A stretch of DNA of 64,000 bases from Chaunax sp. Z400 (lineage: Eukaryota; Chordata; Actinopteri; Lophiiformes; Chaunacidae), in contig CM075204.1 of assembly GCA_037577475.1 (NCBI GenBank), positions 620,001 to 684,000 of the forward strand, in the 5' to 3' direction. The notes beneath the pieces were generated by a model. That model saw nothing but the letters and a program-made list of their open reading frames with translations. It did not search any database and had not been told where the DNA came from. Shown here piece by piece: positions 1 to 10,852 of the stretch. The position numbers were made by a program, and so were the translations under genes. Numbering within the stretch: position 1 is the first letter of the stretch; every line of letters begins with the position of its first letter.

Positions 1-45
1 ACAATCCACTATGAGCAAGCACTTAGCGACAGTGGCGACGAAAAA

Positions 46-66
46 CTGCCTTTTTAAAAAAGGCAG
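46..66. other. Short hairpin (inverted repeat)
   Basis: CTGCC and GGCAG flank a T5A6 core, forming a near-perfect hairpin. It recurs at 49852-49872. The surrounding 1-120 resembles, on the minus strand, sequence I associate with dispersed fish repeats; that resemblance is from memory and weak. Confidence 0.5.
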
Positions 67-124
67 AAACGTCGAGCAGATCCAAGACTCAAGGTGGGCG
101 GCTTTCTGCTTTGACCGGTTGGGG

Positions 125-168
125 TGAGAGAGATAGAGAGACAGATAGAGAGAGAGAGAGAGAGAATA
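125..168. repeat. GA-rich microsatellite
   Basis: A run of GAGA with GATA and GACA interruptions. The second copy, near 49930-49972, differs by a small change in the interruptions, as expected for slippage. Confidence 0.9.
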
Positions 169-171
169 TAA

Positions 172-292
172 CCACAGTAATTTATCACTTTATGACTATA
201 TTTAAATTTTTTTTTATCATTTTATAATTTATAATTTTACAACTATATTTAAAAAAATGTATCATTTATATTTAAAAAAAAGTATTTTGGAA
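172..292. repeat. AT-rich minisatellite remnant
   Basis: Degenerate units built on TTTATCATTTTATAACTATA. It is the same family as the long array at 49060-49795. In copy B the equivalent (about 49975-50085) lies just beyond that array, so AT-rich repeats bracket the first ~170 bases of the duplicated block. Confidence 0.75.
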
Positions 293-1100
293 AGGATACT
301 GAAGGCCACAGACAAATCTTCGGGCTCATCAATTAGGCAGGCCTGCAATGAGAGATACAAGGAAAAGGGTTGTAAGAATCAAAGTTCATAGAGTATCATA
401 TACATGTCACCCATGGGTGCCATAAGAATAGTATGTAGACAATGTCCTACTACCACACTGTCTATACAGTATAAAGGAATAACTGAGGAAAACATTGTGG
501 CATTTGCAGGCTGATGCGTGTAAATGAGCCAAACACCAAGTCTCATAGTTGGTACTGACTGAAGCATGGCTAATATTTTATTATAACAATGATAAATAAA
601 GTCTGCATTGTTAAAACTGACTTTTAATGGTGTCAGATTTAGTGTGTTTCTTGTGGCACTCAAATCTAAAGTATACTTCCTCTAATCCTCTTCCCCAAAA
701 AGACCCAAAAAAATAACTGTTCCATAATGAGTGTTTGTGTCTGTCATTAATTCTAATTGATCATCTTAATAGTCTGTAAAGAGATCACATAGATCTACTG
801 GCCAAACAGGGACCTCAAATACATTTTTTAAAGCACAAGATGATAGCTCAGCCTCACAAATGCACCACAAACTGATCACTCAGCACATCACTGATACTAT
901 CTTCTCTGCAAAGGACATAACATAATGTACATAACATGTACAATTTGTGTGAGGATCATATGGGGACACAAAATAGCAAGAAAGTGAAAGGGTGTGTGCA
1001 GATAGAGGGAGCTAAGATGTTTCTATGCTTAATCTTACCTGAGAAGTTGGAACTTGATGGCACATTTCACCACTGGGAAAGGCTTGGCAGGGCCAGGAGG

Positions 1101-1582
1101 CTCACATCATTATCTGGATTTCTATTGATCGCCTGCTCACATCATCATTTGTATTTCTTTGGAACTTCTGCTCAGATAAGCATTTGTGTTTCTATTGATT
1201 GTTCGCTCACATCAGCATCTTGATTTCTATTGATCGTTTGCTCACATCAGCATTTGGATTTCTATGGATCACATTTTCAGATGAGCATTTGGATTTCAAT
1301 TGATCGCCTGCTCAGATCAGCACTTGTATTTCTATGGATCTTCTGCTCAACTCAGCATTGGTATTTCTATTGATTGTTCGCTCAAATCAGCACCTGGATT
1401 TCTATGGATCACCTACTCACATTAGCATCTGGATTTCTGTAGATTGAATCCTCCGATCAGCATTTGGATTTGTGTGGATTGCATCCTCCGATCAGCATTT
1501 GGATTTGTGTGGATTGCATCCTCCGATCAGCATTTGGATTTGTGTGGATTGCCTTTTTGCATCAGCATTTGTATTTCAAAAA
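1101..1582. repeat. 35-bp minisatellite, array a
   Basis: About 14 units of the 35-bp repeat described at 10522-36322. The last units are diverged, with GTGTGGATT and CATCCTCCG variants. Three nearly identical GTGTGGATTGCATCCTCC units sit at about 1440-1540; most later arrays have only one. The array runs directly into promoter-like module 1. Confidence 0.9.
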
Positions 1583-2449
1583 AATTAAGCTAAGGCACTG
1601 TGTGAATAGTCAAAATTTCTCCTCAGATTGCTGAAAATAATTTAACTTCAGCCACAGTTATAGTGTAGAAAAGGCCTCAAAGATAATCTTGTTGTTAAAT
1701 AGCGCTTTTCTATTTTATTAGCTGTTTAATGACCCATTCAGTGCTGTATTCCTATTGGTTGCGCCGTCCCATCTGTGCACTGAGTCTGTTAACATACAGT
1801 GCAGTGTTGAACTCTTTCAGATGTGTTCAGCAGCTCGTCACGTAATTGAGTTAAAGTATTAGTTAAACACGGTTGTTGCAAGTGGACTGAGCGTGAATGC
1901 CAATATAAGTATCTCATTTACTGTTGTGTTTGCTATTTGTTATGTATTTTAATAGTTTCGGTTGTTTAAAGGTAAAGGATAATTGTTGCTGTCGCTGTTA
2001 ATTGAGCTTCGAAACTCCGTGAACGAACATACCGGAAGTGTTTTTTAACAATAAAAGCACTGTGAATGGATAACCGGAAGTTATGTGATGTTAGCGTTAG
2101 CCTAGCTTAACAGCGATAAATGAACTATCGGGGCTGCCGATTGACTCAAGGTGAGGGAGATTGAAGTCTCAGCGGCACAAAAACACAAGGGGTGGAAACT
2201 AAGGAAGCATTCTGTACCTAGCGACGGTTGCTATGCTGCAGTTGCTGCTTGGCGTGTTCATGACGTGGCGTGACGTCATACGCACCCTTTCACACATTGT
2301 ACTTTGATTTAGAAGGCATATAAAACTCAACTGTCAGTACGTATATGAACAAATCAGCAGATTCGTTCCCAAAGCAGAAGTTTTTTTTCTGTCCCAGGCA
2401 AAGAGACACATCACAACAGACTTAAACTATGGAGTGATGGCTCGCTACA
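1583..2449 (+). promoter_or_regulatory. Promoter-like module 1 (of 14)
   Basis: An ~865-bp non-coding module with a coherent set of polymerase II promoter signals, all in the plus direction. They are an inverted CCAAT box (ATTGG, 1754-1758), ETS-type ACCGGAAGT (2031-2039) and a second near 2073, AATAAA (2050-2055), AP-1 site TGACTCA (2142-2148) followed by a donor-like AAGGTGAGG, CRE TGACGTCA (2271-2278) and TATAAAA (2319-2325). The predicted start site is near 2345-2352. An ATG at 2345 opens a 26-codon frame whose reading depends on a T-run length that varies between modules, so coding is unlikely. In the other modules the near-palindrome TAGCAACGGTTGCTA lies ~45 bp before the CRE; here it reads TAGCGAC. 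The sites are seen; promoter activity is inferred. The module could be a captured gene promoter or LTR-derived; I see no LTR ends or primer-binding site. Confidence 0.7.
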
Positions 2450-2589
2450 GAAGTTGTAACAAGGGCACCAGGGTCCAGGACACAGTGGGTACTAACGTAG
2501 TATACTGTGTGTGTGTATGCTAGCTTAGAGTCACAACAACACAGTTTTCTGCTGCTTTTCTGTGTATTGCTTGCTCGCTAGCTGCAGCA
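2450..2589 (+). other. Type-1 downstream flank of the module (acceptor-like)
   Basis: A 140-bp segment found after nine of the 14 modules (1, 3, 5, 6, 7, 12, 13, 14 and the related flank start in each); the other modules join the minisatellite directly through a different short flank. It has a perfect TACTAAC (2490-2496), a short GT run, a pyrimidine-rich stretch and GCTGCAG (2581-2587), which together resemble a 3' splice site, although the TACTAAC lies ~90 nt upstream of the AG. An ATG at 2437 opens a 28-codon frame across the module end. I see no strong donor between the TATA box and this acceptor. Confidence 0.5.
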
Positions 2590-3008
2590 AATGTATTTCA
2601 ATGGATCGCTCACTCTTTACTTTTATGGATCTCTCGCAACAGCATTTGTATTTCTATGGATTGTTCGCTCACATCATTATCTGGATTTCTATTGATCGCC
2701 TGCTCACATCATCATTTGTATTTCTTTGGAACTTCTGCTCAGATAAGCATTTGTGTTTCTATGGATTGTTCGCTCACATCAGCATCTTGATATCTATTGA
2801 TCGTTTGCTCACATCAGCAACTTGATTTCTATTGATCGTTCGCTCACATCAGCATTTGTATTTCTATGGATCACATTTTCAGATCAGCATTTGTATTTCT
2901 ATGGATCACCTGCTCACATTAGCATCTGGATTTCTGTGGATTGCATCCTCCGATCAGCATTTGGATTTGTGTGGATTGCCTTTTCGCATCAGCATTTGTA
3001 TTTCAAAA
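2590..3008. repeat. 35-bp minisatellite, array b
   Basis: About 12 units between the type-1 flank of module 1 and module 2. The first two units are diverged (CTCACTCTTTACTTTTATGG), the middle is canonical, and the last units have the GTGTGGATT form that precedes every module. Confidence 0.9.
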
Positions 3009-3873
3009 AATTAAGCTAAGCACTGTGTGAATAGTCAAAATTTCTACTCAGATTGCTGAAAATAATTTAACTTCAGCCACAGTTATAGTGTAGAAAAGGC
3101 CTCAAAGATAATCTTGTTGTTAAATAGCGCTTTTCTATTTTATTAGCTGTTTAATGACCCATTCAGTGCTGTATTCCCATTGGTTGCGCCGTCCCATCTG
3201 TGCACTGAGTCTGTTAACATACAGTGCAGTGTTGAACTCTTTCAGATGTGTTCAGCAGCTCGTCATGTAATTGAGTTAAAGTATTAGTTAAACACGGTTG
3301 TTGCAAGTGGACTGAGCGTGAATACCAATATAAGTGTCTCATTTACTGTTGTGTTTGCTATTTGTTATGTATTTTAATAGTTTCGGTTGTTTAAAGGAAA
3401 AGGATAATTGTTGCTGTCGCTGTTAATTGAGCTTCGAAACTCCGTGAACGAACATACCGGAAGTGTGTTTTAACAATAAAAGCACTGTGAATAGATAGCC
3501 GGAAGTTATGTGATGTTAGCGTTAGCCTAGCTTAACAGCGATAAATGAACTATCGGGGCTGCCGATTGACTCAAGGTGAGGGAGATTGAAGTCTCAGCGG
3601 CACAAAAACACAAGGGATGGAAACTAAGTAAGCATTCTGTACCTAGCAACGGTTGCTATGCTGCAGTTGCTCCTTGGCGTGTTCAGGACGTGGCGTGACG
3701 TCATACGCACCCTTTCACACATTGTACTTTGATTTAGAAGGCATATAAAACTCAACTGTCAGTACGTATATGAACAAATCAGCAGATTCGTTCCCAAAGC
3801 AGAAGTTTTTTTCTGTCCCAGGCAAAGAGACACATCACAACAGACTTAAACTATGGAGTGATGGCTCGCTACA
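3009..3873 (+). promoter_or_regulatory. Promoter-like module 2
   Basis: CRE 3696-3703, TATA 3744-3750, near-palindrome TAGCAACGGTTGCTA at 3644-3658. It is 1426 bp after module 1. The second ETS-like site reads GCCGGAAGT. The T run after the start region has seven Ts instead of eight, which changes the downstream frame. It ends in the type-2 flank (ATTTTTTGTTGATCACC), passing straight into the minisatellite. Confidence 0.7.
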
Positions 3874-5941
3874 TTTTTTGTTGATCACCTAATCACATCA
3901 GCATCTGAATGTCTATTGATCGCCTGCACAGATCAGCATTTGTTTTTCTATTGATCGTTCACTCACATCAGCATCTGTATTTTTTTTGGATCGCCTGCTA
4001 ACATCAGCATTTTTATTTCTATAGATTGTCTGTTTGCATCAGAAAAATCAGGCCTTGATTTCTATTGATCATTCCCTCACATCAACATCTGGATTTCTAT
4101 GGACCGCCTGCTCACATCACTATTTGGATTCCTATTGATCACCTGCTCACATCAGCATTTGTATTTCTATTGATCGTTCGCTCGCATCAGCATTTGGATT
4201 TCTATTGATCACCTGCTCACATCAGCAATTTTATTTCTATTGATCGTTTGCTCACATCAGGCCTCGATTTCTATTGATCACCTGCTCACATCAGCAATTT
4301 TATTTCTATTGATCGTTCACTCACATCAGCATCTGTATTTTTTTTGGATCGCCTGCTAACATCAGCATTTTTATTTCTATAGATTGTCTGTTTGCATCAG
4401 AAAAATCAGGCCTTGATTTCTATTGATCATTCCCTCACATCAACATCTGGATTTCTATGGACCGCCTGCTCACATCACTATTTGGATTCCTATTGATCAC
4501 CTGCTCACATCAGCATTTGTATTTCTATTGATCGTTCGCTCGCATCAGCATTTGGATTTCTATTGATCACCTGCTCACATCAGCAATTTTATTTCTATTG
4601 AACGTTCGCTCACATCAGCATTTGTATTTTTATGGATCACCTGCTCACATCAGCATTTGGATTTCTATTGATCGTTTGCTCACATCAGGCCTCGATTTCT
4701 ATTGATCACCTGCTCACATCAGCAATTTTATTTCTTTTGATCGTTCGCTCACATCAGCATCTGGATTTCTTTGGATCGCCTGCTCACATCAGCATTTTTA
4801 TTTCTATTGATCGTTCGCTCACATCAGCATTTGTATTTTTATGGATCACCTGCTCGCATCAGCATTTGGATTTCTATTGATCGTTTGCTCACATCAGGCC
4901 TCGATTTCTATTGATCACCTGCTCACATCAGCAATTTTATTTCTATTGATCATTCCCTCACATCAACATCTGGATTTCTATGGACCGCCTGCTCACATCA
5001 CTATTTGGATTCCTATTGATCACCTGCTCACATCAGCATTTGTATTTCTATTGATCGTTCGCTCGCATCAGCATTTGGATTTCTATTGATCACCTGATCA
5101 CATCAGCAATTTTATTTCTATTGATCGTTCGCTCACATCAGCATTTGTATTTTTATGGATCACCTGCTCGCATCAGCATTTGGATTTCTATTGATCGTTT
5201 GCTCACATCAGGCCTCGATTTCTATTGATCACCTGCTCACATCAGCAATTTTATTTCTATTGATCGTTCGCTCACATCAGCATCTGGATTTCTATGGATC
5301 GCCTGCTCACATCAGCATTTGTATTTTTTTGGATCACCTGCTCGCATCAGCATTTGGATTTCTATTGATCATTCCCCTGCATCAGCATTTGTATTTCTAT
5401 TGATCATTCGCTCACATCAGCATTTGTATTTCCATTGATCGTTCGCTCGCATCATCCTTTGTATTTCAATTGATCGTTCACTCACATCAGCATCTGTATT
5501 TTTTATGGATCGCCTGCTAATATCAGCATTTTTATTTCTATAGATTGACTGTTTGCATCAGAAACATCAGGCCTTGATTTCTATTGATCATTCCCTCACA
5601 TCAACATCTGGATTTCTATGGACCGCCTGCTCACATCACTATTTGGATTCCTATTGATCACCTGCTCACATCAGCATTTGTATTTCTACTGATCGTTCGC
5701 TCGCCTCAGCATCTGTATTTCTATTGATCGTTCGCTCCCATCAGCTTTTTTATTTCTATTGATCGTTCGCTCACCTGAGCATCTGGATTTCTATGGATTG
5801 CCTGCTCAGATCAACATTTGTATTTCTATTAATCGCCTGCTCAGATCAGCGTTTGAATTTTTGTTGATCACCTAATCACATCAGCATATGAATTTCTATT
5901 GATCGCCTGCACAGATCAGCATTTGTTTTTCTATTGATCGT
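3874..5941. repeat. 35-bp minisatellite, array c
   Basis: About 59 units. One unit is 4654-4688. Internal blocks repeat: a segment containing CAGGCCTCGATTTC and CAGGCCTTGATTTC variants recurs several times. The last ~360 bp (about 5580-5941) are nearly identical to about 35960-36322, and both lead into a 7-bp array at the same base. Confidence 0.92.
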
Positions 5942-8006
5942 ACATACAACATAAGACATTACACATACAACATAACACATAACACGTAAAACATAACACA
6001 ACACATAAAACATAGCACATGACACATACAACATAAAATAAAAAACATAACACAGAACACATAAAATGTAACATATACAACATAAGACATAACACATACA
6101 ATATAAGGCATAACACAACATAACACATAACACAAAAAACATAACACATAAGACATCACACATACAACATAACACATAACACATAAAACATAACACATAA
6201 GATATAACACAAACATAAAACATAACATACAACATAAGAATTAACACATAACACATACGACATAACACATAACACATAAAACATAACACATAAAACATAA
6301 CACATACAACATAAGACATAACACATATAACATTACACATAAGACATAAGATATAACACAAATATAAAACAAAAAACATAACACATACAACATAAGAATT
6401 AACACATACGACATAACACATACACCATGAAACATAACACATACAACATAAGAGTTAACACATACAACATAACACAAGACAAAACACATAAGACATAACA
6501 CATAGAACATAACACAATACATAAAACATAACACATAAGAGATAACACATACAACATAATACATAACAAATACAACATAAGACATAACACATACAACATA
6601 ACACATAACACATACAACATAACACATAACACATACAACATAACACATAAAACATAACACATAAGACATAACACATACAACATAACACAATACATAAAAT
6701 ATAACACATAAGACATAACACATACAACATTAAACATAAGACATACAACATAAGACATAACACAATAAACATAACACATAAGACATCACACATACAACAT
6801 AACACATAACACATAAAACATAACACATAAGATATAACACATAAATATAAAACAAAAAACATAACACATAACACACAAAACATAACACATAAAACATAAC
6901 ACATAACACATACAACATAAGAATTAACACATAACATTACACATACGACATAACACATGAAACATAACACATAAGACATAACACATATAACATAACACAT
7001 AAGACATAACACAAACAACATAACAAATAACACATACAACATAACACATACAACATAACACATAAGACATAACACATAAGACATAAGACATACAACATAA
7101 AACATAACACATACAACTAAACACATAAAACATAACACATAAGACATAACACATACAACATAAAACATAACACATACAACTAAACACATAACACATACAA
7201 CATAAGACAAAACACATACAACTAAACACATAACACATACAACATAAGACATAACACATAAGACATAACACATACAACATAACACACAAGACATAACACA
7301 TATACACATAACACATAAAACATAAAACAAAAAACATTAGACATAAGACATTGCACATACAACATAACACATAAGACATAAGACATAAAACATAAAAGAA
7401 AAAACATAAGACATAACACATTGCACATAAAACATAACACTTAAAACATAACACACACAACATAAGACATAACACATACAACATAAGACATAACACATAC
7501 AACATAACACATAAGACATAACACATACAACATAACACAATACATAAAACATAACACATAAGACATAACACATACAACATAAAACATAACACATACAACA
7601 TAAGAATTAACACATACAACATAACACATAACACATAAAACACAACACAGACAACATAAGACATAACACATAAAACATAACACATAAAACATAACACATA
7701 CAACATAACACATAACACATAAAACAAAAGAAAAAACATAAGACATAACACATTGCACATACAACATAACATAAAACATAAGACATAACACATAAAACAA
7801 CACTTAAAACATAACACACACAACATAAGACATAACACATACAACATAAGACATAACACATACAACATAAGAGATAACACATAAAACATAACACATAAGA
7901 CATAACACATACAACATAACACAATACATAAAACATAACACATAAGACATAACACATACAACATAAAACATAACACATACAACATTAGAATTAACACATA
8001 CATACA
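5942..8006. repeat. Heptanucleotide array 1 (CATANNA)n
   Basis: About 295 tandem units of a 7-bp repeat: CATAACA, CATACAA, CATAAGA and CATAAAA alternate. Interruptions such as AAGAATTAACACATA and CATTGCACATACA recur and define longer sub-repeats. The plus strand is nearly free of G. Because 7 is not a multiple of 3 and the TG-rich strand lacks stop codons in all phases, the minus strand shows long frames of Met-Cys-Tyr-Val-Leu heptads up to 359 codons. These are artefacts. On the right it returns to the 35-bp repeat. Confidence 0.95.
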
Positions 8007-8201
8007 TCAGCATTTGTATTTCTATTAATCGCCTGCTCAGATCAGCATTTGTATTTCTATTAATCGCCTGCTCAAATCAGCACCTGGATTTCTATGGATC
8101 ACCTGCTCACATTAGCATCTGGATTTCTGTGGATTGCATCCTTAATCAGCATTTGGATTTGTGTGGATTGCCTTTTCGCATCAGCATTTGTATTTCAAAA
8201 A
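8007..8201. repeat. 35-bp minisatellite, array d
   Basis: Five to six units, including two with TCTATTAATCGCC. These resemble the short arrays between modules 8 and 12, which suggests a type-2 spacer into which, or next to which, the 7-bp array expanded. Confidence 0.85.
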
Positions 8202-9066
8202 AATTAAGCTAAGCCACTGTGTGAATAGTCAAAATTTCTCCTCAGATTGCTGAAAATAATTTAACTTCAGCCACGGTTATAGTGTAGAAAAGGCCTCAAA
8301 GATAATCTTGTTGTTAAATAGCGCTTTTCTATTTTATTAGCTGTTTAATGACCCATTCAGTGCTGTATTCCTATTGGTTGCGCCGTCCCATCTGTGCACT
8401 GAGTCTGTTAACATACAGTGCAGTGTTGAACTCTTTCAGATGTGTTCAGCAGCTCGTCACGTATTTGAGTTAAAGTATTAGTTATACACGGTTGTTGCAA
8501 GTGGACTGAGCGTGAATGCAATATAAGTGTCTAATTTACTGTTGTGTTTGCTATTTGTTATGTATTTTAATAGTTTCGGTTGTTTAAAGGTAAAGGATAA
8601 TTGTTGCTGTCGCTGTTAATTGAGCTTCGAAACTCCGTGAACGAACATACCGGAAGTGTGTTTTAACAATCAAAGCACTGTGAATGGATAACCGGAAGTT
8701 ATGTGATGTTAGCGTTAGCCTAGCTTAACAGCGATAAATGAACTATCGGGGCTGCCGATTGACTCAAGGTGAGGGAGGTTGAAGTCTCAACGACACAAAA
8801 ACAGAAGGGATGGAAACTAAGTAAGCATTCTGTACCTAGCAACGGTTGCTATGCTGCAGTTGCTCCTTGGCGTGTTCATGACGTGGCGTGACGTCATACG
8901 CACCCTTTCACACATTGTACTTTGATTTAGAAGGCATATAAAACTCAACTGTCAGTACGTATATGAACAAATCAGCAGATTCGTTCCCAAAGCAGAAGTT
9001 TTTTTTCTGTCCCAGGCAAAGAGACACATCACAACAGACTTAAACTATGGAGTGATGGCTCGCTAC
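8202..9066 (+). promoter_or_regulatory. Promoter-like module 3
   Basis: CRE 8889-8896 and TATA 8937-8943. The AATAAA seen in most modules is changed to AATCAA here and in module 4, so these two share a recent ancestor. Type-1 downstream flank. Confidence 0.7.
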
Positions 9067-9662
9067 AGAAGTTGTAACAAGGGCACCAGGGTCCAGGACA
9101 CAGTGGGTACTAACGTAGTATACTGTGTGTGTGTATGCTAGCTTAGAGTCACAACAACACAGTTTTCTGCTGCTTTTCTGTGTATTGCTTGCTCGCTAGC
9201 TGCAGCAAATGTATTTCAATGGATCGCTCACTCTCTACTTTTATGGATCTCTCGCAACAGCATTTGTATTTCTATGGATTGTTCGCTCACATCATTATCT
9301 GGATTTCTATTGATCGCCTGCTCACATCATCATTTGTATTTCTTTGGAACTTCTGCTCAGATAAGCATTTGTGTTTCTATTGATTGTTCACTCACATCAG
9401 CATCTTGATTTCTATGGATCACATTTTCAGATCAGCATTTGTAATTCTATTGATCGTTCGCTTACATCAGCATTTGTATTTCTATGGATCACATTTTCAG
9501 ATCAGCATTTGTGTTTCTATTGATCGCCTGCTCAGATCAGCATTTGTATTTCTATGGATCACCTGCTCACATTAGCATCTGGATTTCTGTGGATTGCATC
9601 CTCCGATCAGCATTTGGATTTGTGTGGATTGCCTTTTCTCATCAGCATTTGTATTTCAAAAA
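9067..9662. repeat. Type-1 flank plus 35-bp minisatellite, array e
   Basis: About 130 bp of the acceptor-like flank, then about 13 units. It is one 35-bp unit longer than the usual spacer, giving a module-to-module distance of 1461 bp. Confidence 0.88.
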
Positions 9663-10521
9663 AATTAAGCTAAGGCACTGTGTGAATAGTCAAAATTTCT
9701 CCTCAGATTGCTGAAAATAATTTAACTTCAGCCACAGTTATAGTGTAGAAAAGGCATCAAAGACAATCTTGTTGCACTTTTCTATTTTATTAGCTGTTTA
9801 ATGACCCATTCAGTGCTGTATTCCTATTGGTTGCGCCGTCCCATCTGTGCACTGAGTCTGTTAACATACAGTGCAGTGTTGAACTCTTTCAGATGTGTTC
9901 AGCAGCTCGTCACGTATTTGAGTTAAAGTATTAGTTAAACACGGTTGTTGCAAGTGGACTGAGCGTGAATGCCAATATAAGTGTCTAATTTACTGTTGTG
10001 TTTGCTATTTGTTATGTATTTTAATAGTTTCGGTTGTTTAAAGGTAAAGGATAATTGTTGCTGTCGCTGTTAATTGAGCTTCGAAACTCCGTGAACGAAC
10101 ATACCGGAAGTGTGTTTTAACAATCAAAGCACTGTGAATGGATAACCGGAAGTTATGTGATGTTAGCGTTAGCCTAGCTTAACAGCGATAAATGAACTAT
10201 CGGGGCTGCCGATTGACTCAAGGTGAGGGATATTGAAGTCTCAGCGGCACAAAAACAGAAGGGATGGAAACTAAGTAAGCATTCTGTACCTAGCAACGGT
10301 TGCTATGCTGCAGTTGCTCCTTGGCGTGTTCATGACGTGGCGTGACGTCATACGCACCCTTTCACACATTGTACTTTGATTTAGAAGGCATATAAAACTC
10401 AACTGTCAGTACGTATATGAACAAATCAGCAGATTCGTTCCCAAAGCAGAAGTTTTTTTTCTGTCCCAGGCAAAGAGACACATCACAACAGACTTAAACT
10501 ATGGAGTGATGGCTCGCTACA
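9663..10521 (+). promoter_or_regulatory. Promoter-like module 4
   Basis: CRE 10343-10350 and TATA 10391-10397. AATAAA reads AATCAA. About 10 bases (the TTAAATAGCG stretch) are missing near 9773, and this is the most diverged left-hand copy. Type-2 flank into the long minisatellite. Confidence 0.7.
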
Positions 10522-10852
10522 TTTTTTGTTGATCACCTAATCACATCAGCATCTAAATGTCTATTGATCGCCTGCACAGATCAGCATTTGTTTTTCTATT
10601 GATCGTTCACTCACATCAGCATCTGTATTTTTTTTTGATCGCCTGCTAACATCAGCATTTTTATTTCTATAGATTGTCTGTTTGCATCAGAAAAATCAGG
10701 CCTTGATTTCTATTGATCATTCCCTCACATCAACATCTGGATTTCTATGGACCGCCTGCTCACATCACTATTTGGATTCCTATTGATCACCTGCTCACAT
10801 CAGCATTTGTATTTCTATTGATCGTTCGCTCGCATCAGCATTTGTATTTCTA

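Larger units (their letters stand above)
1..1100. repeat. Segmental duplication, copy A (non-tandem part)
   Basis: This segment matches 49807-50903 nearly base for base. Outside simple repeats I see about three substitutions (near 387, 847 and 1063), plus small indels in the GA and T tracts. It holds a hairpin, a GA microsatellite, AT-rich minisatellite remnants and about 800 bases in which I recognise no gene. A 94-codon minus-strand frame (379-663) is open in both copies, but the copies are too similar for that to mean anything, and I recognise no domain in it. At about 1101 the sequence joins the 35-bp minisatellite at the same base as in the other copy, so the duplication includes the junction. 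Confidence 0.95.

Noticed and set aside
379..663. 94-residue minus-strand protein conserved in both duplicates
   Set aside because: The duplicates are nearly identical throughout, so conservation is uninformative. No domain, signal or exon structure is recognised.
1583..2449. Module as a retroviral LTR
   Set aside because: AATAAA lies upstream of the TATA box rather than downstream, and there are no clear TG/CA ends, primer-binding site or internal viral genes between copies. Kept only as an alternative.
5942..8006. Cys/Tyr/Val-rich membrane or keratin-like protein on the minus strand
   Set aside because: The reading is a direct consequence of a stop-free 7-bp repeat. All three minus frames are open over long stretches, with no start context, exon signals or composition change.
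1583..10521. Ribosomal DNA intergenic spacer with repeated spacer promoters
   Set aside because: The alternation of promoters and short enhancer-like repeats is reminiscent of that, but no rRNA sequence is present and the signals (CCAAT, CRE, TATA) are of the polymerase II type.
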